Origin: Hyphomicrobiales bacterium
GTDB taxonomy: Bacteria > Pseudomonadota > Alphaproteobacteria > Rhizobiales > Rhizobiaceae
Direction of reading: 5' to 3'
DNA length: 64,000 nt
Assembly: GCA_900466605.1 (NCBI GenBank)
Contig: UBMU01000014.1
Coordinates: forward strand, 62,001 to 126,000
Positions 8,297 through 17,281 of the stretch are shown in pieces; position 1 is the stretch's first letter, and each line of letters opens with the position of its first letter. The notes beneath the pieces are model-generated. The model was not told the origin of the DNA. It was given only the letters and a program-made list of their open reading frames with translations, and did no database searches. A program made the translations under genes and the position numbers.

Positions 8297-9730
8297 ATGC
8301 TCGACAAGCGCAAATTCTACATCAATGGCGAATGGGTTGCTCCAATTGTCGCAAACGATCTGGCGGTCCTTAATCCGGCGACCGAAGCGGCGATAGCTGT
8401 GATTTCGATGGGGGCAAGCGCCGACGTCGACCGCGCGGTTGTGGCCGCGAAAAACGCGTTTGTCAGCTATAGCCGCACAAGCGTTGAGGAACGTCTAGCG
8501 CTTCTCGAAAAGCTGCTTGAGATCTATAGGCGCCGCTACGAAGAAATGGCGCAGACGATCACGCTCGAACTAGGGGCGCCGATTACGATGAGCCGCGAGC
8601 AGCAGGCCGATGTCGGCGTTGGACACCTTGAGGGCTTTATCGACGCCCTCAAGCACTTGCAGACACGTCAAGTCTTAAGAAGCGGCGACGTCCTGCTTCG
8701 CGAGCCGATCGGTGTCTGCGGCCTCATCACGCCTTGGAACTGGCCGATTAATCAAATCGCTCTTAAAGTAATTCCGGCGCTTGCAACGGGATCGACCTGC
8801 GTCCTCAAGCCGTCAGAGTTTACGCCGCTAAATGCTATGCTTTATGCCGAAATGGTAGACGAGGCTGGCTTCCCCGCAGGCACCTTCAACCTCGTAAACG
8901 GCGACGGGATCAACGTTGGTGCGGCCCTTTCCAAGCACCGGGACATCGACATGATGTCCTTTACCGGCTCAACGCGCGCCGGTATCGCCGTCAGCAAGGA
9001 TGCGGCCGATACGGTCAAGCGCGTCACGCTCGAGCTCGGGGGCAAGTCGCCAAACCTTGTCTTCGATGACGCTGATCTTGAAGACCGGATCGCCGGTAGC
9101 GTGCTTGAATGCTTCAACAATTCCGGACAGTCCTGCGATGCGCCAACCCGCCTTCTGGTGCAAAGGTCAGTTTACGACAGGGCCGTCGAGATCGCAGCAA
9201 GCGTCGGCGGCGAGGCGACGGTGGGCAACCCAACGCAAGAGGGTAGCCACATTGGTCCCCTGATCAGTGATATCCAGTTTGGCCGCGTACAGGCACTTAT
9301 AGAGGCTGGCATTGCAGAAGGCGCGCGTCTCATCGTTGGCGGTGCCGGCAAGCCGCAAGGTTTTGAGGCTGGATTTTTCGTCAAGCCGACAATCTTTGCT
9401 GACGTCAATAACTCGATGCGAATTGCCCGGGAGGAAGTGTTCGGCCCGGTTCTAGCCATCATGCCGTTTGACACGGAGGAGGAGGCAATCGCAATTGCAA
9501 ACGATACAAGCTACGGGTTAGCGGCATACGTCCAGACGAACGATCCGGTACGTGCCGAGCGGGTCGCGGGAAGACTTCGTGCAGGAATGGTTCATATCAA
9601 TGGTGCACCACATCGCTATGGGAGTCCGTTCGGTGGTTACAAGCAATCGGGCAATGGGCGCGAAGGCGGTATGTTCGGGCTGGAGGATTTTCTGGAAGTG
9701 AAAACACTCCATCGCCCAGACGCGACCTAG
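8297..9730 (+). CDS. Aldehyde dehydrogenase family protein
   Basis: A 477-residue NAD(P)-dependent aldehyde dehydrogenase of normal length. The conserved PWNWP segment, ELGGKSPNLVF (general base Glu near residue 245) and GQSC (catalytic Cys near residue 279) are all present, as is the C-terminal PFGGYKQSGNGREGG. GGGAG precedes ATG 8297 and 13 bases separate it from the hydrolase stop. As last gene of the Pot-type operon, a plausible job is oxidising an aminoaldehyde or guanidinoaldehyde formed from the imported polyamine, as in GABA or guanidinobutyrate routes. No amine oxidase or transaminase is encoded in the cluster, so the aldehyde-forming step is missing here. Confidence 0.92.
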   Translation: MLDKRKFYINGEWVAPIVANDLAVLNPATEAAIAVISMGASADVDRAVVAAKNAFVSYSRTSVEERLALLEKLLEIYRRRYEEMAQTITLELGAPITMSREQQADVGVGHLEGFIDALKHLQTRQVLRSGDVLLREPIGVCGLITPWNWPINQIALKVIPALATGSTCVLKPSEFTPLNAMLYAEMVDEAGFPAGTFNLVNGDGINVGAALSKHRDIDMMSFTGSTRAGIAVSKDAADTVKRVTLELGGKSPNLVFDDADLEDRIAGSVLECFNNSGQSCDAPTRLLVQRSVYDRAVEIAASVGGEATVGNPTQEGSHIGPLISDIQFGRVQALIEAGIAEGARLIVGGAGKPQGFEAGFFVKPTIFADVNNSMRIAREEVFGPVLAIMPFDTEEEAIAIANDTSYGLAAYVQTNDPVRAERVAGRLRAGMVHINGAPHRYGSPFGGYKQSGNGREGGMFGLEDFLEVKTLHRPDAT

Positions 9731-9893
9731 TCTCACTGCGAAAGGCTCGGCGCCGTATCCTTTCATCGACCGATCGGCAATCGTCCAGAGCAACCGCTAA
9801 GGGGGGAGAAAGATCTGCAAAGATCCCATTCCTCCAGCGGCGTTTAAAATGCCTATCGCGCGCCGAACGGTGTCAACAAAGCCCCAAGGTGGA

Positions 9894-9920
9894 AAATGCC
9901 CACGTGTAACGTGAGCATTT
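9894..9920 (+). terminator. Probable terminator of the Pot-type operon
   Basis: AAATGC-C-CACGT and ACGTG-A-GCATTT form an 11-pair stem with one mismatch and a three-base loop. A T-rich stretch (GATTGTTGTT) follows. It sits between the aldehyde dehydrogenase stop and the convergent dehydratase gene. Confidence 0.55.
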
Positions 9921-9928
9921 GATTGTTG

Positions 9929-11068
9929 TTACGGGTAGGCAGTTGCGCCATCGGGTTTGCGGGTGACCTTGCGCTCCCAGTGAATATAGTCGTCTGTCTG
10001 CAGCGCCTTCTCGTCGATCTCCAGACCCCAGCCCGGCCTGTCAGGTCTCAGTTCCATGTGTCCGTCGACTGGCATGTAGGGATCTGTTGCCCAAGGCGCA
10101 TGAGTGTGTGGCTTGAACTCGAGCACCTTGAAGTTCGGCTGAGCTGCGCAGAAGTGGACGTTGACGGCAGTCGCGAGTGGCCCCATTGGATTGTGCGGAG
10201 CAACCGTCACGTAATGGGCCTCGGCTATGGCTGCGATCCGCCGCATTTCGGTGACGCCGCCAACCACGCAGATATCGGGCTGGATGATGTCTGCGCCGCG
10301 CGCAGACAAAAGCGAAAGGAATTCGAAGCGCGAATAGAGCGACTCCCCCGTCGCCAGCGGGACCGTCACCTTTGACTTCAATTCGGCCCAGGCCGGGATG
10401 TGCTCAGGTCGAATCGGTTCTTCGTAGAAGAGCGGATCATTCGGCGCAATGGCAGCGGCAAGCTGCACAGCCTGATAGGGCTCGAAGATCTTTGCATGCG
10501 CATCGAAGGCGTATTCGAAATGTGAAGGAGTGATCTCGCGGATCTTGCCGAACCAGTCGCCGGTTTCCTTGACAAGTTCGCCCCAGCGTCCGACATGGAG
10601 ATCACGTCGATACGGGCTGAGCTTGAACGCTGTGTAGCCGTATTTTTCGTTGAGCTCGAGCGACTGGTCGCGTGCTGCCTCCGGATCGGGCGCGGTATAG
10701 ACGCCGCAATAGACCTTTACCCGGTCGCGAACGTTGCCGCCAAGGAGCATGTAGACCGGCAAGCCGGCGGCTTTCCCCGCGATGTCCCACAGCGCATGAT
10801 CGATCGCCGAAATCGCGGCAAGGCCAAGCGCGCCGGGTGGGAAGCGGCATTGTTGGTTTAGCTTTAGCACCAGGAACTCGACGCGGCGCGGATCTTCGCC
10901 TTCGATCTGATGGAATAGGTAGTCAAAAAGCGGCGGCAACGCCCAGTCCGGGCCGTGATTATAGCACTCCCCCCAGCCCGATATGCCTTCGCTGGTCTCG
11001 ATCTTCAATAGCAGGCGCGGACGATCGTCTACACGCTGCATGTAGGTCTTGAAGCCTGTGATATGCAT
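9929..11068 (-). CDS. Mandelate racemase/enolase-family sugar-acid dehydratase
   Basis: A 379-residue enolase-superfamily protein of the mandelate racemase type, resembling galactonate dehydratase (DgoD) and similar acid-sugar dehydratases. Features: FKLS after the second barrel strand, FDAHAK (metal Asp plus catalytic His), EEPIRPE, ATGES (the three metal ligands) and a late APHNPMGP with the second catalytic His. I start at ATG 11068, preceded by AGGAA nine bases upstream; the longer frame is arginine-rich and not family-like. It is the last of three co-directional genes after a GntR regulator and a DapA/KdgD-like lyase, and diverges from a Dpp-type importer. Likely role: dehydrating an imported sugar acid. 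Substrate unknown. Confidence 0.88.
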   Translation of the reverse strand: MHITGFKTYMQRVDDRPRLLLKIETSEGISGWGECYNHGPDWALPPLFDYLFHQIEGEDPRRVEFLVLKLNQQCRFPPGALGLAAISAIDHALWDIAGKAAGLPVYMLLGGNVRDRVKVYCGVYTAPDPEAARDQSLELNEKYGYTAFKLSPYRRDLHVGRWGELVKETGDWFGKIREITPSHFEYAFDAHAKIFEPYQAVQLAAAIAPNDPLFYEEPIRPEHIPAWAELKSKVTVPLATGESLYSRFEFLSLLSARGADIIQPDICVVGGVTEMRRIAAIAEAHYVTVAPHNPMGPLATAVNVHFCAAQPNFKVLEFKPHTHAPWATDPYMPVDGHMELRPDRPGWGLEIDEKALQTDDYIHWERKVTRKPDGATAYP

Positions 11069-11079
11069 GAGATTATTCC

Positions 11080-12000
11080 TTACGCCGCACGGCTTTTTTC
11101 GGCGACGTTTTCGACGATCGCGCGCAGATCGGCGCGCTCGACCTCGGTCAAGCACTCGACGCCAGGAACGCGCACTGGGCCAACATCGTTTCCAAGCATG
11201 CCGAGTGCTTCCTTGACGACGGTGACGTTGGCGCCGTTCAAGTATTTGGTGCGGAGTGCTTCAAAGCCCGCAATGTCGTCGATGAGCGCGCGGGCAGTGA
11301 CGTAGTCGCCCTTCTCCAGCGATTGATGAATGGCGTGCGAACGTTCTGGGAAAACATTGACAAGACCGGAGGTAAAGCCACGCGCACCCATGGCGTAGAA
11401 GGCCGGCGCCCAACCTTCGGCAAGGCCGCAGACCCAAATCGCTGGCGCATCCTTCGTTGCACGGATCACTTCAGCAAGAAGCATCAAATTGCCCGAGGCG
11501 AACTTGATGCCAGCGATGTTTGGATGCAGCGCGAGCTTGCGGAAATCGGCAACCGAAAAGGTGTCGCTTCGCACATAGGCGATTACGGGAACTGTGCTGG
11601 CCTCCGCCAGCTCAAGGAAGTACTTGGCCTGGAAGCTTGGGCCAGCAAAAGGATCCATCGGGTGGTGCCCCATGATAGCATCGGCACCTTCGGCGATGGC
11701 GTCGCGAGCCAACGCCTTGGCTTCTATCAGCGAGCGGCCAACAGCAGCGCTTATCAAAGACTTGCCAGCGGCCGCCTTGATTGTAGTTGCGTGGACAGAG
11801 CGCACTTCGTCCATGGTCAGGGTAAAGAATTCACCGGTGTTGCCAGCCGCCATCAGATTGTGAACGCGCGCGTTGGCAAGACGGGTGATCAGCGCCGACA
11901 GCTTTGCCGTATCCACGCTCCCATCCGCCTTGTAAGGGGTCACGGGCACGCCTGATATGCCTTTCAGGGCCTTGCGGATCTTCTCCATTGCCTCGGTCAC
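11080..12000 (-). CDS. DapA/KdgD-family lyase (dihydrodipicolinate synthase family)
   Basis: A 306-residue class I aldolase-fold protein of the DHDPS/NAL family. AAGNTGEFFTLT near the N-terminus matches the phosphate/carboxylate-binding loop in the form common to 5-keto-4-deoxyglucarate dehydratase; AYVRS carries the conserved Tyr, and GIKFASG the Schiff-base Lys. I choose GTG 12000 because AGAGGA lies eight bases upstream; the alternative ATG 11988 lacks a well-spaced site. The start lies one base after the gntR stop, implying coupling. With the dehydratase downstream it probably cleaves or dehydrates the 2-keto-3-deoxy acid produced there. The exact reaction is uncertain. Confidence 0.85.
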   Translation of the reverse strand: MTEAMEKIRKALKGISGVPVTPYKADGSVDTAKLSALITRLANARVHNLMAAGNTGEFFTLTMDEVRSVHATTIKAAAGKSLISAAVGRSLIEAKALARDAIAEGADAIMGHHPMDPFAGPSFQAKYFLELAEASTVPVIAYVRSDTFSVADFRKLALHPNIAGIKFASGNLMLLAEVIRATKDAPAIWVCGLAEGWAPAFYAMGARGFTSGLVNVFPERSHAIHQSLEKGDYVTARALIDDIAGFEALRTKYLNGANVTVVKEALGMLGNDVGPVRVPGVECLTEVERADLRAIVENVAEKSRAA

Positions 12001-12001
12001 G

Positions 12002-12712
12002 TCAAATATCCTCTTTCTTTTTGAACACGATGTTGAGGTAAGTCTCTCCGGAACGCACGACATGATCGCGCATCACGCGTTCGGCTTTGTCGCTGTCGTT
12101 CGATATGATGGCGGCTGCAATTGCAGCGTGCTCGGCTAGCGCCTTGCCACGTTCCAGTGGGTCGGAATGGATAACGCGGCGAATACTGCCGTCGTAGAAC
12201 TGCTGCCGTTCGATCATTCGCGAGAGATATTGGCATCGCGACGCGATGTGGATTTGCTCGTGGAAAGTCTCGTTCAGCGAAATCAGATCGTCTGCGATAC
12301 CGTCTTCTGTTGCCCTGCCCATCATCGCGACAATTTCATCCAGCCTCTGGATTTCTTGCCTCTCGATGCGCTTGGCAGCCAGATGCGCAATCATCGATTC
12401 CAGCGCAGCTCGCGCCAGGATCATTTCTTCTGCCCAGCCCGAATTGAAGCGTATCAGGACGCCACGTCGTGGCAGCGTCTCCACGAGGCCCTCCGCTTCG
12501 AGCTGGCGGAGTGCTTCCTTGATCGGTGTTGTGCTGACGCCGAGCTGTTCAGCGAGCTGGCGCTCGTTGACACGTTCGTCGGGAGCAAATCGGCCTGACA
12601 GGATCGCCGTTCTCAATGTCTTGTGCACGTGATCGCGCAGCGTCGACAGGAACCGCGGGTCGATCTTTTCGATGCGGTCTGCGCCAGGCTCTTTCGATAC
12701 CTCTTTTTGCAT
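12002..12712 (-). CDS. GntR-family (FCD-type) transcriptional regulator
   Basis: A 236-residue regulator. An N-terminal winged helix shows the GntR pattern (ERQLAEQLGVSTTPIKEALRQLEAEGLVETLPRRG), followed by an all-helical FCD ligand-binding domain with Asp/His residues (ESMIAHLAAK, LNETFHEQIH, HAAIAAAI). I prefer ATG 12712, with GGGGGAA nine bases upstream, over an in-frame TTG at 12739. It is first in a leftward unit with the lyase and dehydratase, and diverges from the Dpp-type importer. A 16-base near-palindrome just upstream (12754-12769) is the likely operator for both directions. FCD regulators commonly bind small carboxylic acids. Confidence 0.9.
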   Translation of the reverse strand: MQKEVSKEPGADRIEKIDPRFLSTLRDHVHKTLRTAILSGRFAPDERVNERQLAEQLGVSTTPIKEALRQLEAEGLVETLPRRGVLIRFNSGWAEEMILARAALESMIAHLAAKRIERQEIQRLDEIVAMMGRATEDGIADDLISLNETFHEQIHIASRCQYLSRMIERQQFYDGSIRRVIHSDPLERGKALAEHAAIAAAIISNDSDKAERVMRDHVVRSGETYLNIVFKKKEDI

Positions 12713-12753
12713 GTCCCGAAATTCCCCCGTTGACGACAAAATCGTTTTGTGAG

Positions 12754-12769
12754 ATCTGATATACCAGAT
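12754..12769. promoter_or_regulatory. GntR-type operator ATCTGATATACCAGAT
   Basis: ATCTGATATACCAGAT is a palindrome apart from one central-flanking pair (14 of 16 positions symmetric). It has the TGGTATACCA-like core known for FadR/FCD-type GntR regulators. It lies between the divergent gntR and binding-protein genes, 72 bases before the ATG of the latter. A second dyad, ACAAAA-TCG-TTTTGT, is at 12736-12750. Confidence 0.65.
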
Positions 12770-12840
12770 TTCAGATCGATGTCGATATGAAAATTCGCGC
12801 TTGGGGCGAGGTCCGGCGCGCCAGGGAGGAGAATACGACT

Positions 12841-14436
12841 ATGAAAAGACGCAGTTTTCTGATGGCATCGGCTATTGCGGCATCGACGTTTGTCATGCCG
12901 ATCGCTGCCCAGGCGGCAACGCCGAAAGACCAGTTGGTGATCGCAACCAACATGTCCTCAATGCGTGGGCTGGATCCCAACGAGCTAAACCAACTGGAAT
13001 CGGCAGAAATTGTCGCTAACCTCTACGAGCGGCTGATCGTTTTGTCCGCCGACGACATCACCAAGCCCCAGCCGGGCATTGCGGAGAGCTGGTCGGTATC
13101 GGACGATGGCAAGACCTTCACCTTCAAGATCCGTTCCGGCGTCGCCTTCCACTCCGGAAATCCGCTGACGGCAAAGGACGTCGAATGGTCGCTGCGCAGA
13201 CTCGTCAAGCTCGGTCTTGCCCCCTCAGTTGATCTGCGCCAGTGGGGTATCACCGACAAGAATGTCGACGATCTGATCAAGGCGACGGACGACACAACAG
13301 TCGTGCTCCAGACGCCTGAAGTCTGGAATCCGAACCTCATCCTGTTCTCGCTCGCCAGTTTCTCGACGTCGATCCTCGACAGCAAGCTCCTCGCTGAAAA
13401 CGAGAAGAGCGGTGACATGGGTCGCGAGTTCCTACAGACGAACGATGCCGGCTCAGGCCCGTATTCGCTCAAAACCTGGCGCGTCAACGATCTCTTGATT
13501 GCCGATGCCTTCAAGGATTACTGGCAAGGCGCGCCCAAGATGCGCCGTGTCATCCTGCGCCATATGCCAGAATCTTCCGGTCAGCGCTTGCAGCTTGAAG
13601 CAGGCGACGTTGACGTCGCAACTCGCCTTTCCTCCACCGACCTGGGTGCGATTGAAGCGGGCGGGAAGGCCGAGATACAGAAGACGCCGGGCTTTGGTTT
13701 TTACTACCTGGCACTCAACCAGAAGGACGACATTCTTTCCAACCCGAAGGTTCGCGAAGCCTTCCGCTATCTGATCGATTATGACGGCCTCGCCGCCACT
13801 GTAATGAAATACTACGGCATCAAGCAGCAGACGATCATTCCCAGTGGGCTGCCGGGTGCCATAGACGAAAACCCCTACAAGCTCGACGTCGAAAAAGCCA
13901 AACAGTTGCTGGCAGAAGCCGGCTATCCGAACGGCTTTTCGAAGGTCTACTACGCAACGCCCGTCACACCCGAATACGAAGTGGCGCAGTCGTTGCAGGC
14001 TAATGCGGCCAAGGCCGGCATCAAACTCGACCTTCAAGGCGGCGATCATATCGGCAAGTTCCGCAACCGCGAATTCGAGATATTTTCAGCACGCACCGGC
14101 GAACGCCTTCCGGATCCCCATGCTGTGCTGGCATCATACGCGACTAATCCGAACAATGCCGACGATGCCAAGCTCTCGGGCCTCATTGCCTGGCGCTCTG
14201 CCTGGGAGGTGCCCAAGGACATCCAGGACATGGTAACGGCCGCCGCACACGAGACCGATCAGCAAAAGCGCACCGATCTCTATTCGAAAATCAACAAGGC
14301 CTATCTTCAAGCATCTCCCGCGCTCATCACTTCCTTCCAGCGCACGGACGCGAAGGCGGTGCGCAAGGAAGTCAATGGCTATGTTGGCCACTCAACCTGG
14401 CTGACGCGTTGGGACACTGTCTCGAAGGGCGACTAA
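12841..14436 (+). CDS. Dpp/Opp-type ABC transporter substrate-binding protein
   Basis: A 531-residue SBP_bac_5 family periplasmic protein. It begins with a signal of the form MKRRSFLMASAIAAS ending near AAQA, and the mature part has the family hallmarks: NLYERLI, PGIAESWSVSDDGKTFTFKIR, VAFHSGNPLTAKDVEWSLRR and NPKVREAFRYLIDY. GGGAGGAG precedes ATG 12841. It heads a five-gene importer (two permeases, two ATPases). Although the family is named for peptides, many rhizobial members carry sugars or sugar acids; the neighbouring dehydratase and lyase favour a sugar acid or an oligomer of one. That is inference. Confidence 0.9.
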   Translation: MKRRSFLMASAIAASTFVMPIAAQAATPKDQLVIATNMSSMRGLDPNELNQLESAEIVANLYERLIVLSADDITKPQPGIAESWSVSDDGKTFTFKIRSGVAFHSGNPLTAKDVEWSLRRLVKLGLAPSVDLRQWGITDKNVDDLIKATDDTTVVLQTPEVWNPNLILFSLASFSTSILDSKLLAENEKSGDMGREFLQTNDAGSGPYSLKTWRVNDLLIADAFKDYWQGAPKMRRVILRHMPESSGQRLQLEAGDVDVATRLSSTDLGAIEAGGKAEIQKTPGFGFYYLALNQKDDILSNPKVREAFRYLIDYDGLAATVMKYYGIKQQTIIPSGLPGAIDENPYKLDVEKAKQLLAEAGYPNGFSKVYYATPVTPEYEVAQSLQANAAKAGIKLDLQGGDHIGKFRNREFEIFSARTGERLPDPHAVLASYATNPNNADDAKLSGLIAWRSAWEVPKDIQDMVTAAAHETDQQKRTDLYSKINKAYLQASPALITSFQRTDAKAVRKEVNGYVGHSTWLTRWDTVSKGD

Positions 14437-14461
14437 GCCCTTCCTGTCGAGGAGAATGACC

Positions 14462-15523
14462 GTGAGTATCTCACAGACATCCGCAAGCGCCCCGCGGGGT
14501 GCCACAGCGGCGCTTGGAGCGCTACGTAAGGTGACGGCATCATTTGCCGTCATCCTCACGACGTTGCTGGGCCTGCTCGTGATTACATTCGTTGTCGGGC
14601 GAATGGTGCCGGCCGATCCAGTCATTGCCGTGATTGGAGATCAAGCCGATCACGAGACTTATGAGCGTGTCTACAAGGAGATGGGGCTTGATCAGCCGCT
14701 CTACGTGCAGTTTGCAACCTATCTCGGCAATGTCGCGCACCTTGATTTCGGCCAATCGCATGTGACGAAGAACCCCGTTGCCAGCGACCTTGCTCGCGTC
14801 TTCCCTGCAACGTTGGAGCTTGCAACGCTGGCGACGATCATTGGTGCAGGTTTTGGCATTCCCCTCGGCATCATCTCCGCTGTGCGAAAGGGCACGTGGG
14901 TCGATCATCTCGCTCGCATTGTTGGTCTGCTAGGCCATTCGACGCCAATCTTCTGGCTGGGTACGATCGTTATCTTAGTCTTCTATGCCAAGTTTGGGCT
15001 CATTCCCGGCGGCGGTCGGCTTGACGTCTACAACGAGGGGCTGGTCGAAGGGCCGACAAACTCGATCCTCGTTGACGCGATCCTCGCTGGCGAATGGGAA
15101 GTGTTCTGGGACGCGTTGCTACATGTCGCCGCCCCGGCGCTAATTCTCGGCTATGCAGCGATGGCTTATCTCAGCCGCATGAGCCGCAGTTTCATGTTGG
15201 AGCAGCTGCGCCAGGAGTATGTGCTGACCGCCAAGGCCAAGGGGCTCGGCCAGCGTGCCATCATCTGGCGCCACGCCTTCCGCAACATCAGGGTACAGCT
15301 TCTGACGATCATTGCGCTTGCTTACTGCGGCCTACTCGACGGCACCGTGCTGATTGAGACGGTTTTTGCATGGCCGGGTCTCGGACAGTACCTCACGTCG
15401 GCGCTCTTCTTCGCTGACATGAATGCGGTACTCGGCAGCGTCCTCCTGATCGGCATCATCTCGATTGCCATCAATCTTTTGTCGGATCTGACCTATCGGT
15501 TCCTCGATCCGCGTACTCGGTGA
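14462..15523 (+). CDS. Dpp/Opp-type ABC transporter permease (DppB-like)
   Basis: A permease of about 353 residues with an N-terminal segment of unusual length before the first membrane helix, then the family's large periplasmic loop containing ADPVIAVIGDQ and YKEMGLDQPLYVQF. The coupling motif is YVLTAKAKGLGQRAIIWRHAFRN, the DppB-type EAA loop. I use GTG 14462, nine bases after GAGG; ATG 14456 is too close to that site. It pairs with the next gene as the channel. Confidence 0.9.
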   Translation: MSISQTSASAPRGATAALGALRKVTASFAVILTTLLGLLVITFVVGRMVPADPVIAVIGDQADHETYERVYKEMGLDQPLYVQFATYLGNVAHLDFGQSHVTKNPVASDLARVFPATLELATLATIIGAGFGIPLGIISAVRKGTWVDHLARIVGLLGHSTPIFWLGTIVILVFYAKFGLIPGGGRLDVYNEGLVEGPTNSILVDAILAGEWEVFWDALLHVAAPALILGYAAMAYLSRMSRSFMLEQLRQEYVLTAKAKGLGQRAIIWRHAFRNIRVQLLTIIALAYCGLLDGTVLIETVFAWPGLGQYLTSALFFADMNAVLGSVLLIGIISIAINLLSDLTYRFLDPRTR

Positions 15524-15527
15524 CATC

Positions 15528-16439
15528 ATGGCGACACGCTATTTCAATGATCTTCACAATTGGCTGATCAATGAGGAATTCTCCTCGATGCGCCAGGCGC
15601 GCCTCCACAAGGTTTATATCCTGTGGCTAAATCTGATCGCCAATCCGTTGGCTTTCGCTGGTTTTCTGGTGGTGGCGGGACTGGTTCTGGTGGCGATCTT
15701 CGCGCCACTGCTCGCCAATCATGATCCGATCCTCCAAGATCTAACCATGTCCTTGAAGCCACCCTCGGCGGACCGTTGGTTCGGCACTGACGAATTCGGC
15801 CGCGATGTCTATTCCCGTCTCGTCTACGGCGCTCGCACAACGCTTTATATCAGCGTGTTGGTGACCGTCATCGTGGCTCCGATTGGCTTTGCAATCGGCG
15901 CGACGGCTGGTTATCTCGGCGGTTGGGTTGATGTCGTGCTGATGCGCATTACCGATATATTCTTGTCCTTCCCAAGCCTCGTTCTGGCGCTTGCCTTCTC
16001 GGCGGCGCTTGGCCCGGGGATCGAGAATGCCGTCATCGCAATTGCGCTCACTGTCTGGCCGCCGATCGCGCGTCTGGCGCGCGCCGAGACGTTGACCTTC
16101 CGTGCCGCCGACTTTGTCGTCGCCGCAGAGCTGCAAGGGGCAGGGATGGGGCGCATCCTATTTCGCCACATCGTTCCACTCTGCGCGCCGTCGATCATCA
16201 TCCGCCTGACGCTCAATATGTCGAGCGTTATCCTAACGGCTGCCGGCCTTGGGTTCCTTGGTCTCGGCGCGCAGCCGCCAATGCCGGAATGGGGCGCCAT
16301 GGCGGCCTCCGGAAGGCAGTATCTGCTCGACGCCTGGTGGCTGACGACGGTTCCAGGCGTGGCCATTCTCCTGGTCAGTCTCGCCTTCAATCTGCTTGGC
16401 GACGGACTGCGCGACATAATGGATCCTCGCAATGCCTGA
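15528..16439 (+). CDS. Dpp/Opp-type ABC transporter permease (DppC-like)
   Basis: A 303-residue permease. The N-terminal half has the DppC marks FAPLLANHDPILQD and FGTDEFGRDVYSRLVYGARTT, and the coupling loop reads FVVAAELQGAGMGRILFRHIVP. About six membrane segments can be seen. It follows the DppB-like gene by four bases and overlaps the first ATPase gene by eight. Confidence 0.92.
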   Translation: MATRYFNDLHNWLINEEFSSMRQARLHKVYILWLNLIANPLAFAGFLVVAGLVLVAIFAPLLANHDPILQDLTMSLKPPSADRWFGTDEFGRDVYSRLVYGARTTLYISVLVTVIVAPIGFAIGATAGYLGGWVDVVLMRITDIFLSFPSLVLALAFSAALGPGIENAVIAIALTVWPPIARLARAETLTFRAADFVVAAELQGAGMGRILFRHIVPLCAPSIIIRLTLNMSSVILTAAGLGFLGLGAQPPMPEWGAMAASGRQYLLDAWWLTTVPGVAILLVSLAFNLLGDGLRDIMDPRNA

Positions 16440-17280
16440 ACAATTAAATCCGATCCTCTCCGTCAAGAACATGTCGGTTCAGTTTCCAACCCTGTCAGGT
16501 GTGGTGAGCGCGGTAAGAAACCTCTCTTTCGACGTGGGTCGAGAAAAGGTCGGTATCATCGGCGAATCTGGCTCTGGCAAAAGCACCACCGGGCGAGCGA
16601 TTATGCGCCTGCAGCCCGCCACGGCCCGCGTCGTCGCAGACGAGATGCGGTTCGAGGATGTCGATCTCTTGAAGGCCAGCGAGGCCGAGATGCGCGCAAT
16701 CCGCGGACGTCGGATCTCCATGATCCTGCAGGATCCGAAATACTCCCTAAACCCCGTCATGACCGTAGGCGAACAGATTGCCGAGACCGTCATCCTCCAC
16801 GAGCGACTTGGAAAGAGGGCCGCGCGCGAACGCACGCTTGCAATGCTCGAGCGCGTCAACATCCGCGATCCACAGCGCGTCTTCAATCTTTACCCGCACG
16901 AAGTGTCGGGCGGAATGGGCCAGCGCATCATGATCTCGATGATGCTGATCTCTTCGCCCTCCCTCATTATTGCCGATGAACCGACGTCGGCTCTTGACGT
17001 GACGGTACGCCAACAGGTGCTGTCAATTCTCGACGACTTGATCACCGAGCGCAACATCGGGCTGGTCTTCATCTCGCATGATCTCAACCTGGTTAAGAGC
17101 TTCTGCGATCGGGTCATTATCATGTATGCGGGCAGGATCGTTGAAACCATCGAGGCCTCGAAGCTAGACCAGGCGACGCACCCTTACACCCGTGGACTTC
17201 TGGAAGCTTTGCCAAGTCTCGACCATCCGAGAGATCGGCTGGAAGTTTTGAAACGTCAGGCAAGCTGGGCGGAGGCGTAA
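16432..17280 (+). CDS. Dpp/Opp-type ABC transporter ATP-binding protein (DppD-like)
   Basis: A 282-residue ATPase with Walker A GESGSGKST, the signature SGGMGQRIMISMMLI (an unusual GMGQR in place of GMRQR), Walker B LIIADEPTSALD and switch SHDLNLV. The C-terminal HPYTRGLLEALPSLDHPRDRL is typical of the DppD class, but the protein ends soon after and lacks the usual cysteine-rich iron-sulfur tail (CxFxPRC form) seen in longer members. It overlaps the preceding permease by eight bases. Confidence 0.9.
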   Translation: MPEQLNPILSVKNMSVQFPTLSGVVSAVRNLSFDVGREKVGIIGESGSGKSTTGRAIMRLQPATARVVADEMRFEDVDLLKASEAEMRAIRGRRISMILQDPKYSLNPVMTVGEQIAETVILHERLGKRAARERTLAMLERVNIRDPQRVFNLYPHEVSGGMGQRIMISMMLISSPSLIIADEPTSALDVTVRQQVLSILDDLITERNIGLVFISHDLNLVKSFCDRVIIMYAGRIVETIEASKLDQATHPYTRGLLEALPSLDHPRDRLEVLKRQASWAEA

Positions 17281-17281
17281 C

